Source: Pseudomonas sp. sp1636
GTDB taxonomy: Bacteria > Pseudomonadota > Gammaproteobacteria > Pseudomonadales > Pseudomonadaceae
Direction of reading: 5' to 3'
Assembly: GCF_030376615.1 (NCBI RefSeq)
Contig: NZ_JARRAB010000018.1
Span: forward strand, 45,047 to 109,046
DNA: 64,000 nucleotides
This document shows, in pieces, positions 43,570-52,809 of this stretch (position 1 is the stretch's first letter; the number at the start of each line of letters is the position of its first letter). Both the position numbers and the translations under genes were made by a program. Under the pieces are notes generated by a model. It did no database searches. It saw only the letters and a list, made by a program, of their open reading frames with translations, and was not told the DNA's origin.

Positions 43570-45096
43570 CTAATCCTTCAGGAAGGCTTTGAAGCGGAAG
43601 AGTTCGGTCAGGCGGTAGCCGCGGTAGCGACCCATCGCCAGCATGAAACCCACCATGATCATCAGCACCGCCGGGAAGGTGAAGACGAAGTAGCTCAGTT
43701 CTGGAATGCTCATCAACAAGTGCGCCAGCGTCGCGGCTACCAGGGTGCCGATGGCGACCTTGAAGGCATGGCCGCCGCCGCGCTCTTCCCAGGTGATCGA
43801 CAGGCGCTCGATGGTCATGGTCAGGATCACCATCGGGAACAGGGCCACCGACAAGCCGCGCTCCAGTCCGAGCTTGTGGCTGAACAGGCTGATCACCGCG
43901 ATCAGCACCACCACGAAGGTCAGTACCACCGACAGGCGTGGCAGCATCTGCAGTTTCAAATGCTCGAGATAAGAGCGCAGCGACAGGCCCAGGGCCGTGA
44001 TCACCGTGAACAGGATGATGCCGAAGCCCAGCTGGGTTTCGCGGAAGGCCAGGGCGATCAACACGGGGGTAAAGGTGCCGAGGGTCTGCAAGCCGCCGAG
44101 GTTGCGCAGGATCAGAATCACCAGCACGCCAATCGGGATCATCACCATGATCATGAAGGTTTGCTGGGTCTGCAGTGGCAGGCCATACAGCGAGTATTCG
44201 AGGAAGTCGGCGTCGGTATTTTCGTCGGTCAGTTTGGCCAGACGAATAGCGTTCATTTCGCTGTTGCTCAGGCTGAAGCTGACTTGCGCTTGTTTGCCGC
44301 CTTCGAGGCTGACCAGGTTGTCGTCGCCGATCCACCAGATCAGGCGGTCGCTCGGCAAGCCTTGTTGGCCCGTCTCCGGGCTGAAGTACAGCCATTTTTC
44401 GCCATTGAAGCTGCGTAGCCACAGCTCCGGGCTTTGCGGCGCATCGGCAGTCAGGCGAACCGTGTGCACACGCTCCATCGGTACGTGGGCAATGGACAGC
44501 AACAGCTCGATGGCGTTGGCTTTATTCGGCGTCGAGGCATCGCCGCCCAACAACAGCTTGATGTTGTCGTCATTGACGTTGTTGACCCGTTTGATGGTCT
44601 CGCTAATAAAGGTTTCGACGTCTGCCGAGTGTTGCCGGATCGGTGCGAGCAGGGCGTCGGCGGCAATTTTCTCGGCGCCTTCTACCGGGATGCTGTCGCG
44701 GAAAATGGGGCCCTTGGCCTTGGTCTGTTCGCCGCTGTAGCGCTTGGTCAATACCAGGCGGTAGTACAGGGTTTGCTTGCCGCTGGCGCGCCGGGCGGAC
44801 CAGGTGACTTTGCGATTGCCGTCGGCGCGGTTGATGCTCACGCCGTAGTTGTTGGAGATGAAGCTCTCGTTGAGGCTGACATAGTCCTGGTGCAGGGGCG
44901 GCACGAACATCTGCAGCTTGACCGGCTCACGCGGGCTGGCCTGGAACTCGACCCTGGCGTCGATATTCCACAGGTCGTCGGTCTCGTCTTCGGTCAATGG
45001 AATGCCGAGAATGAAGATCTGGTAGGCCGTAATCAGAATGCCCAAGCCAACCAACAGCGTGATCAGGATTTTCAGATGCAGGTTAAGAGAGCGCAT
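43570..45096 (-). CDS. Inactive transglutaminase-like / 7TM membrane protein
   Basis: A 508-residue protein. It has one N-terminal TM helix (ILITLLVGLGILITAYQIFI), a large periplasmic domain (about 40-310) related to inactive transglutaminases, then seven hydrophobic helices (about 320-490). This is the UUP-type 7TM_transglut organisation. The catalytic Cys-His-Asp triad of true transglutaminases is not evident. It sits 5 bp after the retropepsin-like gene and is separated from the ATP-grasp gene by the MITE. Proteins of this set are linked to envelope stress responses in pseudomonads; the precise activity is not established here. Confidence 0.85.
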   Translation of the reverse strand: MRSLNLHLKILITLLVGLGILITAYQIFILGIPLTEDETDDLWNIDARVEFQASPREPVKLQMFVPPLHQDYVSLNESFISNNYGVSINRADGNRKVTWSARRASGKQTLYYRLVLTKRYSGEQTKAKGPIFRDSIPVEGAEKIAADALLAPIRQHSADVETFISETIKRVNNVNDDNIKLLLGGDASTPNKANAIELLLSIAHVPMERVHTVRLTADAPQSPELWLRSFNGEKWLYFSPETGQQGLPSDRLIWWIGDDNLVSLEGGKQAQVSFSLSNSEMNAIRLAKLTDENTDADFLEYSLYGLPLQTQQTFMIMVMIPIGVLVILILRNLGGLQTLGTFTPVLIALAFRETQLGFGIILFTVITALGLSLRSYLEHLKLQMLPRLSVVLTFVVVLIAVISLFSHKLGLERGLSVALFPMVILTMTIERLSITWEERGGGHAFKVAIGTLVAATLAHLLMSIPELSYFVFTFPAVLMIMVGFMLAMGRYRGYRLTELFRFKAFLKD

Positions 45097-45101
45097 GGGT
45101 A

Positions 45102-45650
45102 TTACTCATTAGGGGTGGCGCCAATGTGTGTGTCAGGGAGGCAGGCAGGTTTCCCTGCTGCGTATTTTTGGCTTGGATCGACCAGTGCGCTGAAGCGTTT
45201 GAGCGCTTCGGAGCCGATCAATAACGGGTATTGGAAGGCGCTGCGGTCGGTCAAGTTCACTTCGATCGTGCGCAAGGCTTGGCCCATGCAGACATCCAAT
45301 TCGATTACCGGACGTGCGGTATAAGTTTTTTCTTCCTCGGGATCATAGTCGCCTGCGCGGCGTTTGATCTTGCTGATTCGCGCCAGCGGACGCTCGATCG
45401 GATGGGCGTGGGCATCGTCAATAGCCAGGTAGAAGCTCACCCAGGACTCACCCTCACGCTTGAAACGCTTGATGTCGCGCGCGCTCAAGGATGCGGTCTT
45501 GGCGCCAGTATCCAGTTTGGCCGGTACTTGCAGGCCGAGGTTGAACAGCATTGCGTATTCATTCAGGCCGTACACGGCCTTTTCTGCAGCGGCGAGCCCC
45601 AGACCAGGTAGCAGCAGGCAAATCAGCAGGGCGAAGGGCTTGAGTCTCAT
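45102..45650 (-). CDS. Exported retropepsin-like aspartic protease (RimB/zinc-protease family)
   Basis: A 182-residue precursor with a signal peptide (MRLKPFALLICLLLPGLGLA) and the retropepsin motif KLDTGAKTASL carrying the catalytic Asp-Thr-Gly. This family, annotated as ATP-dependent zinc protease, accompanies RimK-like ligases and 7TM partners. It is the first gene of the minus-strand trio, 5 bp before the 7TM gene. The 301-bp gap between it and the prp regulator (45651-45951) carries the prp promoter on its right side and nothing else recognisable. Confidence 0.85.
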   Translation of the reverse strand: MRLKPFALLICLLLPGLGLAAAEKAVYGLNEYAMLFNLGLQVPAKLDTGAKTASLSARDIKRFKREGESWVSFYLAIDDAHAHPIERPLARISKIKRRAGDYDPEEEKTYTARPVIELDVCMGQALRTIEVNLTDRSAFQYPLLIGSEALKRFSALVDPSQKYAAGKPACLPDTHIGATPNE

Positions 45651-45866
45651 AAGTCCTATTGGTTATAGCGCGGTCGTCGGATAACAAGACTGCGGGCGAG
45701 GCGGTAGAGCCGCTACGCCTGGGTTGAACTCTGGCGGGCATGGCGGCAAAGCTCGGCCAGGCGCAAGTGCCGGCATTCTATCACGGGGTTTTTGCTGCTG
45801 CGACAGACGCTTATAGGCGTTTACGCAAGAAGAGATGGGCGATCAGAACTTTTTGTTATCGGGAAA

Positions 45867-45950
45867 ACTGTCGACAGTATCGGCTGATTGTTTGACATAA
45901 TTGCTTTGCAGGAGTACTTTTTAGGCAAATCTAGCAGGATGTGTCGACAA
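45867..45950 (+). promoter_or_regulatory. prp promoter with two GTCGAC-type palindromic operators
   Basis: A promoter TTGACA (45892-45897), 17-bp spacer, TACTTT (45915-45920) lies before the GntR gene. The 12-bp palindrome ACTGTCGACAGT (45867-45878) lies upstream of -35 and the shorter TGTCGACA (45942-45949) just before the ATG. The pair around the promoter suggests autorepression by the regulator. Confidence 0.65.
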
Positions 45951-45951
45951 T

Positions 45952-46689
45952 ATGTCCGATACCCTTGAGTTGCCCCGTATTGTTCAAGATGACTCGGAAA
46001 CCTTATCCGAGCACGTGTTCCGCCGCATCCAAGCAGCTATCGTCAAGGGTGAGATTGCTCCTGGCAGCAAGATCTCCGAGCCGGAGCTGGCGCGTACCTA
46101 TGGCATCAGCCGCGGGCCGTTGCGCGAGGCGATTCACCGCCTGGAGGGCCAGCGTCTGTTGGTGCGCGTGCCCCATGTGGGGGCGCGGGTGGTGTCGCTC
46201 GATCATGCCGAGCTGATCGAGTTGTATGAAATTCGCGAATCGCTGGAGGGCATGGCCTGTCGCCTGGCCGCCGAGCGTATGAGCCAGGCGGAAATCGACG
46301 ACCTGCGCCGGGTGCTCGACCTGCATGAGCAGGATGCGGCCTTCAAGGCGGGCGTCGGCTACTACCAGCAGGAGGGAGATTTCGATTTCCACTACCGGAT
46401 CATCCAGGGCAGCGGCAACCGCACCTTAGTGCAGATGCTCTGCGGTGAGTTGTATCAGCTGGTGCGCATGTATCGCCTGCAGTTCTCGGTCACGCCGAAC
46501 CGGCCGCGCCAGGCCTTTGCCGAGCACCACCGCATTCTCGATGCCATTGCCGAACGCGATGGCGAACTCGCTGAATTGCTTATGCGCCGTCACATCGGCG
46601 CATCTAAACGCAATATCGAGCGCCACTACACCATGAACATGGGGCAGGGCGTGCCAACCAAGACAGCCAAACCCAGAGGTGAGTCATGA
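45952..46689 (+). CDS. GntR-family regulator of the 2-methylcitrate operon
   Basis: A 245-residue FadR/FCD-type regulator. The winged helix (about residues 18-85) has the recognition region YGISRGPLREAIHRL, and the FCD domain has the ligand/metal histidines DFDFHYRIIQ and EHHRILDAIA. It is the first gene of the prp operon and overlaps prpB by 4 nt, which points to autoregulation together with prpBC-acnD-prpF-prpD. In pseudomonads the methylcitrate operon is controlled by a GntR protein rather than by the sigma-54 activator PrpR of enterobacteria; the inducer is likely 2-methylcitrate or methylisocitrate. Confidence 0.87.
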   Translation: MSDTLELPRIVQDDSETLSEHVFRRIQAAIVKGEIAPGSKISEPELARTYGISRGPLREAIHRLEGQRLLVRVPHVGARVVSLDHAELIELYEIRESLEGMACRLAAERMSQAEIDDLRRVLDLHEQDAAFKAGVGYYQQEGDFDFHYRIIQGSGNRTLVQMLCGELYQLVRMYRLQFSVTPNRPRQAFAEHHRILDAIAERDGELAELLMRRHIGASKRNIERHYTMNMGQGVPTKTAKPRGES

Positions 46690-47582
46690 GCCAGCTTTCA
46701 ATTCCGCGCAGTCCCGGCCAGCGCTTCCGCGATGCCGTTGCCGAAGAACATCCCCTGCAGGTGGTAGGCGCGATCAACGCCAACCATGCCTTGTTGGCCC
46801 AGCGTGCCGGGTTCAAGGCCATCTACCTGTCCGGTGGCGGTGTGGCGGCGGGTTCCCTGGGTTTGCCGGATCTGGGCATCACCGGGCTGGACGATGTGCT
46901 GACCGACGTGCGCCGGATCACCGATGTGTGCGACCTGCCGCTGCTGGTGGATGTCGATACCGGCTTCGGCAGTTCGGCGTTCAACGTGGCGCGTACGGTC
47001 AAGTCGATGATCAAATTCGGCGCCGCGGCGATTCATATCGAAGACCAGGTCGGCGCCAAGCGCTGCGGTCATCGGCCCAACAAGGAGATCGTCACCCTGC
47101 AGGAGATGGTCGACCGGATCAAAGCGGCGGTGGATGCGCGCACTGACGACAGCTTCGTGATCATGGCGCGTACCGATGCCCTGGCCGTCGAAGGCCTGAA
47201 CTCCGCGCTGGATCGTGCCGAGGCCTGCATCGAGGCCGGCGCCGACATGATCTTCCCCGAGGCGATCACCGAACTGGCGATGTACAAGACCTTCGCCGAT
47301 CGGATCAAGGCGCCGATCCTGGCCAACATCACCGAATTTGGTGCCACTCCGCTGTACACCACCGAAGAGCTGGCCAGTGTCGACGTGTCCCTGGTGCTCT
47401 ACCCGCTGTCGGCCTTCCGCGCCATGAACAAGGCGGCCGAGAACGTCTACACCGCGCTGCGCCGCGACGGCAGCCAGAAGAACGTGATCGACACCATGCA
47501 GACCCGCATGGAGCTCTACGATCGCATCAACTACCACGCCTTCGAGCAGCATCTCGACGCATTGTTCGCCCAGAAGAAGTAA
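46686..47582 (+). CDS. prpB: 2-methylisocitrate lyase
   Basis: A 298-residue isocitrate-lyase-superfamily enzyme with the signature KRCGHRPNKE, containing the catalytic Cys, and the metal/substrate segments DVDTGFG and EDQVGAKRCG. It splits 2-methylisocitrate to pyruvate and succinate, the last step of propionate oxidation. GAGGTGAG precedes the ATG, which overlaps the regulator stop. Length is standard for PrpB. Confidence 0.96.
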   Translation: MSQLSIPRSPGQRFRDAVAEEHPLQVVGAINANHALLAQRAGFKAIYLSGGGVAAGSLGLPDLGITGLDDVLTDVRRITDVCDLPLLVDVDTGFGSSAFNVARTVKSMIKFGAAAIHIEDQVGAKRCGHRPNKEIVTLQEMVDRIKAAVDARTDDSFVIMARTDALAVEGLNSALDRAEACIEAGADMIFPEAITELAMYKTFADRIKAPILANITEFGATPLYTTEELASVDVSLVLYPLSAFRAMNKAAENVYTALRRDGSQKNVIDTMQTRMELYDRINYHAFEQHLDALFAQKK

Positions 47583-47656
47583 CGCCGCCCAGGCCGGCGA
47601 GGCCTGCGCAAAACAACAAGCATTACCGAACCGGATTGCATGAGGAGACAGACCCG

Positions 47657-48820
47657 ATGAGCGCTACCCCAGAAACCAGCACCCCGGGCTTCAAGCCGAA
47701 GAAGTCGGTGGCCCTGAGTGGCACCACTGCCGGCAACACTGCGCTGTGCACCGTCGGCCGCACGGGCAACGACCTGCACTACCGCGGTTATGACATTCTC
47801 GACTTCGCCAACAGCTGTGAGTTTGAAGAGATCGCTCACCTGCTGGTGCATGGCAAGCTGCCCAATGTGGCCGAACTGGCCGGCTACAAGGCCAAACTGA
47901 AGGCGCTGCGCGGCCTGCCCGCGGCGCTGAAGACCGCCCTGGAACAGCTGCCGCCGTCCGCCCACCCGATGGACGTGATGCGCACCGGGGTCTCCGTGCT
48001 GGGTTGCCTGTCGCCCGAGAAGGACGACCACAACCACCCGGGCGCCCGCGACATTGCCGACAAGCTGATGGCCTCGCTGGGCTCCATGCTGCTGTACTGG
48101 TACCACTTCAGCCACAACGGCAAGCGCATCGAGGTGGACACCGACGACGACTCCATCGGCGGCCACTTCCTCCACCTGCTGCACGGCGAGAAGCCGCGCG
48201 ACAGCTGGGTACGCGCCATGCACTGCTCGCTGATTCTCTACGCCGAGCACGAGTTCAATGCGTCCACCTTTGCCTCGCGCGTGGTGGCCGGCACCGGCTC
48301 CGACATGTTTTCCGCGATTGCCGCGGGCATCGGCGCGCTGCGCGGGCCCAAGCACGGCGGCGCCAACGAAGTGGCCTTCGAGATCCAGAAGCGCTACGAC
48401 AATCCGGAGGAGGCCGAGGCCGATATCCGCGCTCGGGTCGAGAAGAAGGAAGTGGTGATCGGCTTCGGTCATCCGGTCTACACCGTCAGCGATCCGCGCA
48501 ACAAGGTAATCAAGGAAGTGGCCCGCGAACTCAGCACCGAGCAGGGCAACACTAAGATGTTCGACATCGCCGAGCGTCTGGAGTCGACCATGTGGGACAT
48601 CAAGAAGATGTTCCCCAACCTCGATTGGTTCAGCGCCGTGAGCTACCACATGATGGGCGTGCCCACCGCCATGTTCACTCCGCTGTTCGTCATCGCCCGC
48701 ACCTCCGGCTGGTCGAGCCACGTCATCGAACAGCGTATCGACGGCAAGATCATTCGCCCGAGCGCCAACTACGTGGGCCCGGAAGACCTGGCCTTCGTGC
48801 CGCTCGCGGAGCGCCCATGA
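47657..48820 (+). CDS. prpC: 2-methylcitrate synthase
   Basis: A 387-residue type II citrate synthase family enzyme with GPKHGGANEVAFE and IGFGHPVYTVSDPR, containing catalytic histidines and the downstream Asp region. It condenses propionyl-CoA with oxaloacetate. GAGGAGA lies 9 nt before the ATG at 47657. It is in the prp operon, 75 bp after prpB, and overlaps acnD by 4 nt. Confidence 0.96.
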   Translation: MSATPETSTPGFKPKKSVALSGTTAGNTALCTVGRTGNDLHYRGYDILDFANSCEFEEIAHLLVHGKLPNVAELAGYKAKLKALRGLPAALKTALEQLPPSAHPMDVMRTGVSVLGCLSPEKDDHNHPGARDIADKLMASLGSMLLYWYHFSHNGKRIEVDTDDDSIGGHFLHLLHGEKPRDSWVRAMHCSLILYAEHEFNASTFASRVVAGTGSDMFSAIAAGIGALRGPKHGGANEVAFEIQKRYDNPEEAEADIRARVEKKEVVIGFGHPVYTVSDPRNKVIKEVARELSTEQGNTKMFDIAERLESTMWDIKKMFPNLDWFSAVSYHMMGVPTAMFTPLFVIARTSGWSSHVIEQRIDGKIIRPSANYVGPEDLAFVPLAERP

Positions 48821-51444
48821 CCATGAACAGCATGATGAACAGCCAACATCGTAAGCCGCTGCCCGGCACCCAGCTGGACTACTTCGATACCCGCGAGGCG
48901 GTGGATGCCATCGCCCCTGGCGCCTACGCCAAGCTGCCGTACGTCTCCCGAGTACTGGCCGAGCAACTGGTACGCCGTTGTGATCCGGCGCTGTTGACCG
49001 CTTCGCTTAAGCAGCTGATCGAGCGCAAGCGTGACCTCGACTTCCCTTGGTACCCGGCCCGCGTGGTGTGCCACGACATTCTCGGTCAGACCGCGCTGGT
49101 TGACCTGGCCGGGCTGCGTGATGCCATCGCCGAGCAAGGCGGCGACCCGGCCAAGGTCAACCCGGTGGTGCCGACCCAGCTGATCGTCGACCACTCGCTG
49201 GCCGTGGAAGCGCCGGGTTTCGATCCGGATGCCTTCGCCAAGAACCGCGCCATCGAAGACCGGCGCAACGAAGACCGTTTCCACTTTATCGAGTGGACCA
49301 AGACCGCGTTCAAGAACGTCGACGTGATTCCGGCCGGCAACGGCATCATGCACCAGATCAACCTGGAGAAAATGAGCCCGGTGATCCAGGCGCGTGGCGG
49401 CGTGGCCTTCCCGGATACCTGCGTCGGCACCGACAGCCACACCCCGCACGTGGATGCCTTGGGCGTGATCGCCATCGGCGTCGGTGGCCTGGAAGCGGAA
49501 ACCGTGATGCTCGGCCGCGCCTCGATGATGCGCCTGCCCGACATCGTCGGCGTCGAGCTGACCGGCAAGCGCCAGCCCGGCATCACCGCCACCGATATCG
49601 TCCTGGCCCTGACCGAGTTTCTGCGCCAGCAGCGCGTGGTCGGCGCCTGGGTCGAGTTCTTCGGCGAGGGCGCCAACAGCCTGACCATCGGCGACCGCGC
49701 GACCATCTCCAACATGTGCCCGGAATACGGCGCCACCGCCTCGATGTTCTACATCGACCGGCAAACCATCGACTACCTCAAGCTCACCGGTCGCGAGCCG
49801 GAGCAGGTGGCGCTGGTCGAGCAGTACGCCAAGACCACCGGTCTGTGGGCCGATGCCCTGGTGGCCGCCGAATACGAGCGGGTGCTGAGCTTCGACCTGT
49901 CCACCGTGGTGCGCAACATGGCCGGTCCGTCCAACCCGCATAAGCGTCTGCCGACTTCGGCACTGCACGAGCGCGGTATTGCCGACGAAGCCAAGCTGCA
50001 AGCCGGCAAAGCTGAAGAGGCAGAAGGCCTGATGCCCGACGGCGCGGTGATCATCGCCGCCATTACCAGCTGCACCAACACCTCCAACCCGCGCAACGTG
50101 GTGGCGGCCGGCCTGCTGGCGAAGAAGGCCAACGCACTGGGTCTGCTGCGCAAGCCCTGGGTCAAGACCTCGTTCGCGCCGGGTTCCAAGGTTGCCAAAT
50201 TGTATCTGGAGGAGGCCGGCCTGCTGGCCGAGTTGGAGCAGCTCGGCTTCGGCATCGTCGGCTACGCCTGCACCACCTGCAACGGTATGTCCGGCGCGCT
50301 GGATCCGGTGATCCAACAGGAAATCATCGACCGCGACCTGTACGCCACCGCTGTGTTGTCCGGCAACCGCAACTTCGACGGCCGTATCCACCCCTATGCC
50401 AAGCAGGCTTTCCTCGCTTCGCCGCCGCTGGTGGTGGCGTATGCCATCGCCGGTACCATGCGCTTCGACATCGAGCAGGACGTGCTGGGCCATGACCGGA
50501 ACGGTGACCCGGTGACGCTCAAGGATCTGTGGCCGAGCGACGAGGAGATCGACGCCATCGTCGCTTCCAGCGTCAAGCCGGAACAGTTCCGCCAGGTTTA
50601 CATCCCGATGTTCGATCTGGGCACCGTGACCGAAGCCGAGAGCCCGCTGTACGACTGGCGCCCGATGAGCACCTATATTCGCCGTCCGCCGTACTGGGAA
50701 GGTGCATTGGCCGGTGAGCGCACGCTCAAGGGCATGCTGCCGTTGGCGGTGCTACCGGACAACATCACCACCGACCATCTGTCGCCGTCCAACGCCATCC
50801 TGCTGGATTCGGCAGCCGGTGCCTACCTGCACAAAATGGGCTTGCCGGAGGAGGACTTCAACTCCTACGCCACCCACCGCGGCGACCACTTGACTGCGCA
50901 GCGCGCCACCTTCGCCAACCCGCAGTTGGTCAACGAGATGGCGGTGGTCGATGGTCGGGTCAAGAAGGGTTCGCTGGCTCGCGTTGAGCCAGAAGGCCAG
51001 GTGATGCGCATGTGGGAGGCTATCGAAACCTACATGCAGCGCAAGCAGAACCTGATCATCGTCGCCGGTGCCGACTACGGTCAGGGCAGCTCGCGTGACT
51101 GGGCCGCCAAGGGCGTGCGCCTGGCCGGTGTCGAGGTAATCGCCGCAGAAGGCTTCGAGCGCATCCACCGCACCAACCTGGTCGGCATGGGCGTGCTGCC
51201 GCTGGAGTTCAAATCGGGCACCACGCGCCTGACCCTGGGCATCGACGGCACGGAGAGCTATGACGTGATCGGTGAGCGAACCCCGCGTGCCACGCTGACG
51301 CTGGTCATCAATCGCCGCAATGGCGAACGCGTCGAAGTGCCGATGACCTGCCGTCTGGACAGCGACGAAGAAGTGCTGATCTACGAAGCCGGCGGCGTGC
51401 TGCAGCGCTTCGCCCAGGACTTCCTTGAATCCACCAAGGGCTGA
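48817..51444 (+). CDS. acnD: Fe-S 2-methylcitrate dehydratase AcnD
   Basis: An 875-residue aconitase-family enzyme with the cluster cysteines in SCTNTSNPRN and ACTTCNG and the segment CVGTDSHTPHVDALGV. AcnD with PrpF replaces the PrpD step in many bacteria, converting 2-methylcitrate to 2-methyl-cis-aconitate. The start ATG at 48817 overlaps prpC (ATGA). The C-terminal GSSRDWAAKG swivelling domain is present. The later prpD in the same operon means both dehydratase routes are encoded. Confidence 0.96.
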   Translation: MTMNSMMNSQHRKPLPGTQLDYFDTREAVDAIAPGAYAKLPYVSRVLAEQLVRRCDPALLTASLKQLIERKRDLDFPWYPARVVCHDILGQTALVDLAGLRDAIAEQGGDPAKVNPVVPTQLIVDHSLAVEAPGFDPDAFAKNRAIEDRRNEDRFHFIEWTKTAFKNVDVIPAGNGIMHQINLEKMSPVIQARGGVAFPDTCVGTDSHTPHVDALGVIAIGVGGLEAETVMLGRASMMRLPDIVGVELTGKRQPGITATDIVLALTEFLRQQRVVGAWVEFFGEGANSLTIGDRATISNMCPEYGATASMFYIDRQTIDYLKLTGREPEQVALVEQYAKTTGLWADALVAAEYERVLSFDLSTVVRNMAGPSNPHKRLPTSALHERGIADEAKLQAGKAEEAEGLMPDGAVIIAAITSCTNTSNPRNVVAAGLLAKKANALGLLRKPWVKTSFAPGSKVAKLYLEEAGLLAELEQLGFGIVGYACTTCNGMSGALDPVIQQEIIDRDLYATAVLSGNRNFDGRIHPYAKQAFLASPPLVVAYAIAGTMRFDIEQDVLGHDRNGDPVTLKDLWPSDEEIDAIVASSVKPEQFRQVYIPMFDLGTVTEAESPLYDWRPMSTYIRRPPYWEGALAGERTLKGMLPLAVLPDNITTDHLSPSNAILLDSAAGAYLHKMGLPEEDFNSYATHRGDHLTAQRATFANPQLVNEMAVVDGRVKKGSLARVEPEGQVMRMWEAIETYMQRKQNLIIVAGADYGQGSSRDWAAKGVRLAGVEVIAAEGFERIHRTNLVGMGVLPLEFKSGTTRLTLGIDGTESYDVIGERTPRATLTLVINRRNGERVEVPMTCRLDSDEEVLIYEAGGVLQRFAQDFLESTKG

Positions 51445-51493
51445 CGTACCACCGGGGCGGCAACGCCCCGGTCTTCTTTCAGGAGGATGCTTC

Positions 51494-52681
51494 ATGGCTC
51501 ATGCAGCCCAGATCAAAGTTCCCGCTACCTATATTCGTGGCGGTACCAGTAAAGGCGTGTTCTTTCGCTTACAAGACCTGCCGCAAAGTTGCCAGGTGCC
51601 GGGTGAGGCCCGGGACAGGCTGTTTATGCGCGTGATCGGCAGTCCCGACCCTTATGCCGCGCATATCGACGGCATGGGTGGCGCTACGTCCAGCACCAGC
51701 AAATGCGTAATCCTGTCGAAAAGCAGCCAGCCCAATCACGATGTGGATTACCTGTACGGCCAGGTGTCCATCGACAAAGCCTTCGTCGACTGGAGCGGCA
51801 ATTGCGGCAACCTGTCCACCGCCGCTGGTGCTTTCGCCCTGCATGCGGGCTTGGTCGATCCGGCGCGCATTCCGGACAACGGCGTGTGCGTGGTGCGCAT
51901 CTGGCAGGCCAATATTCAGAAAACCATCATCGCCCACGTGCCGGTCACCCATGGCCAGGTACAGGAAACCGGCGATTTCGAGCTGGACGGCGTGACCTTC
52001 CCGGCCGCAGAAATCGTGCTGGAGTTCCTCGATCCGTCCGATGACGGCGAGGAGGGCGGCTCGATGTTCCCCACTGGCCAGTTGGTCGACGATCTGGAGG
52101 TTCCAGGCTTCGGCACCCTTAAGGCGACCATGATCAGTGCCGGTATCCCGACCGTATTCGTCAACGCCGAGGACATCGGTTACCAGGGCACCGAGCTGCG
52201 CGAGGAGATCAATGGCGATCCTGCGCAACTGGCGCGCTTCGAGGCCATCCGCGTGGCTGGTGCGTTGCGCATGGGGCTGATCAAAACCGCTGAGGAGGCG
52301 CTTACCCGTCAGCACACGCCCAAGATCGCCTTTGTGGCCAAACCGAAGAGCTACAAGGCTTCCAGTGGCAAGCAGATCGAGGCTGGTGAGGTCGACCTGT
52401 TGGTGCGCGCGCTGTCGATGGGCAAGCTGCACCACGCCATGATGGGCACCTGCGCGGTGGCCATCGGCACTGCCGCGGCCATTCCCGGCACCCTGGTGAA
52501 CCTCGCCGCGGGCGGCGGTGCGCGCAGCGCGGTGCGCTTCGGTCACCCCTCCGGCACCCTGCAGGTTGGCGCAGAAGCCGTCCAGGTTAACGGCGAATGG
52601 GCGGTGACCAAGGCGATTATGAGCCGCAGTGCCCGGGTGTTGATGGAGGGCTGGGTGCGCGTGCCTGGCGATGCATTTTAA
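51494..52681 (+). CDS. prpF: 2-methylaconitate isomerase PrpF
   Basis: A 395-residue member of the PrpF family (related to diaminopimelate epimerase), beginning with the AAQIKVPATYIRGGTSKGVFF signature shared across the family. It contains GNCGNLSTAAGAFA. It isomerises the AcnD product trans-2-methylaconitate to the cis form so that AcnB can hydrate it. AGGAGGA lies 7 nt before the ATG. It follows acnD by 49 bp. Confidence 0.95.
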   Translation: MAHAAQIKVPATYIRGGTSKGVFFRLQDLPQSCQVPGEARDRLFMRVIGSPDPYAAHIDGMGGATSSTSKCVILSKSSQPNHDVDYLYGQVSIDKAFVDWSGNCGNLSTAAGAFALHAGLVDPARIPDNGVCVVRIWQANIQKTIIAHVPVTHGQVQETGDFELDGVTFPAAEIVLEFLDPSDDGEEGGSMFPTGQLVDDLEVPGFGTLKATMISAGIPTVFVNAEDIGYQGTELREEINGDPAQLARFEAIRVAGALRMGLIKTAEEALTRQHTPKIAFVAKPKSYKASSGKQIEAGEVDLLVRALSMGKLHHAMMGTCAVAIGTAAAIPGTLVNLAAGGGARSAVRFGHPSGTLQVGAEAVQVNGEWAVTKAIMSRSARVLMEGWVRVPGDAF

Positions 52682-52809
52682 GGGACACTGCCTGTGAAAC
52701 CTGAATCGCCCCGCCTGCTGGGGCGATCCGCCTAAGCGAGAGAAGGGGCTGGAAGCATCGACAGAAGGTCTGGACTTCTCTCCACTCCGCAGCAGGAGGA
52801 GGCACGAAG

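Noticed and set aside
48769..50493. Antisense open frame of 574 codons over acnD
   Set aside because: Shadow of acnD, same reasoning.
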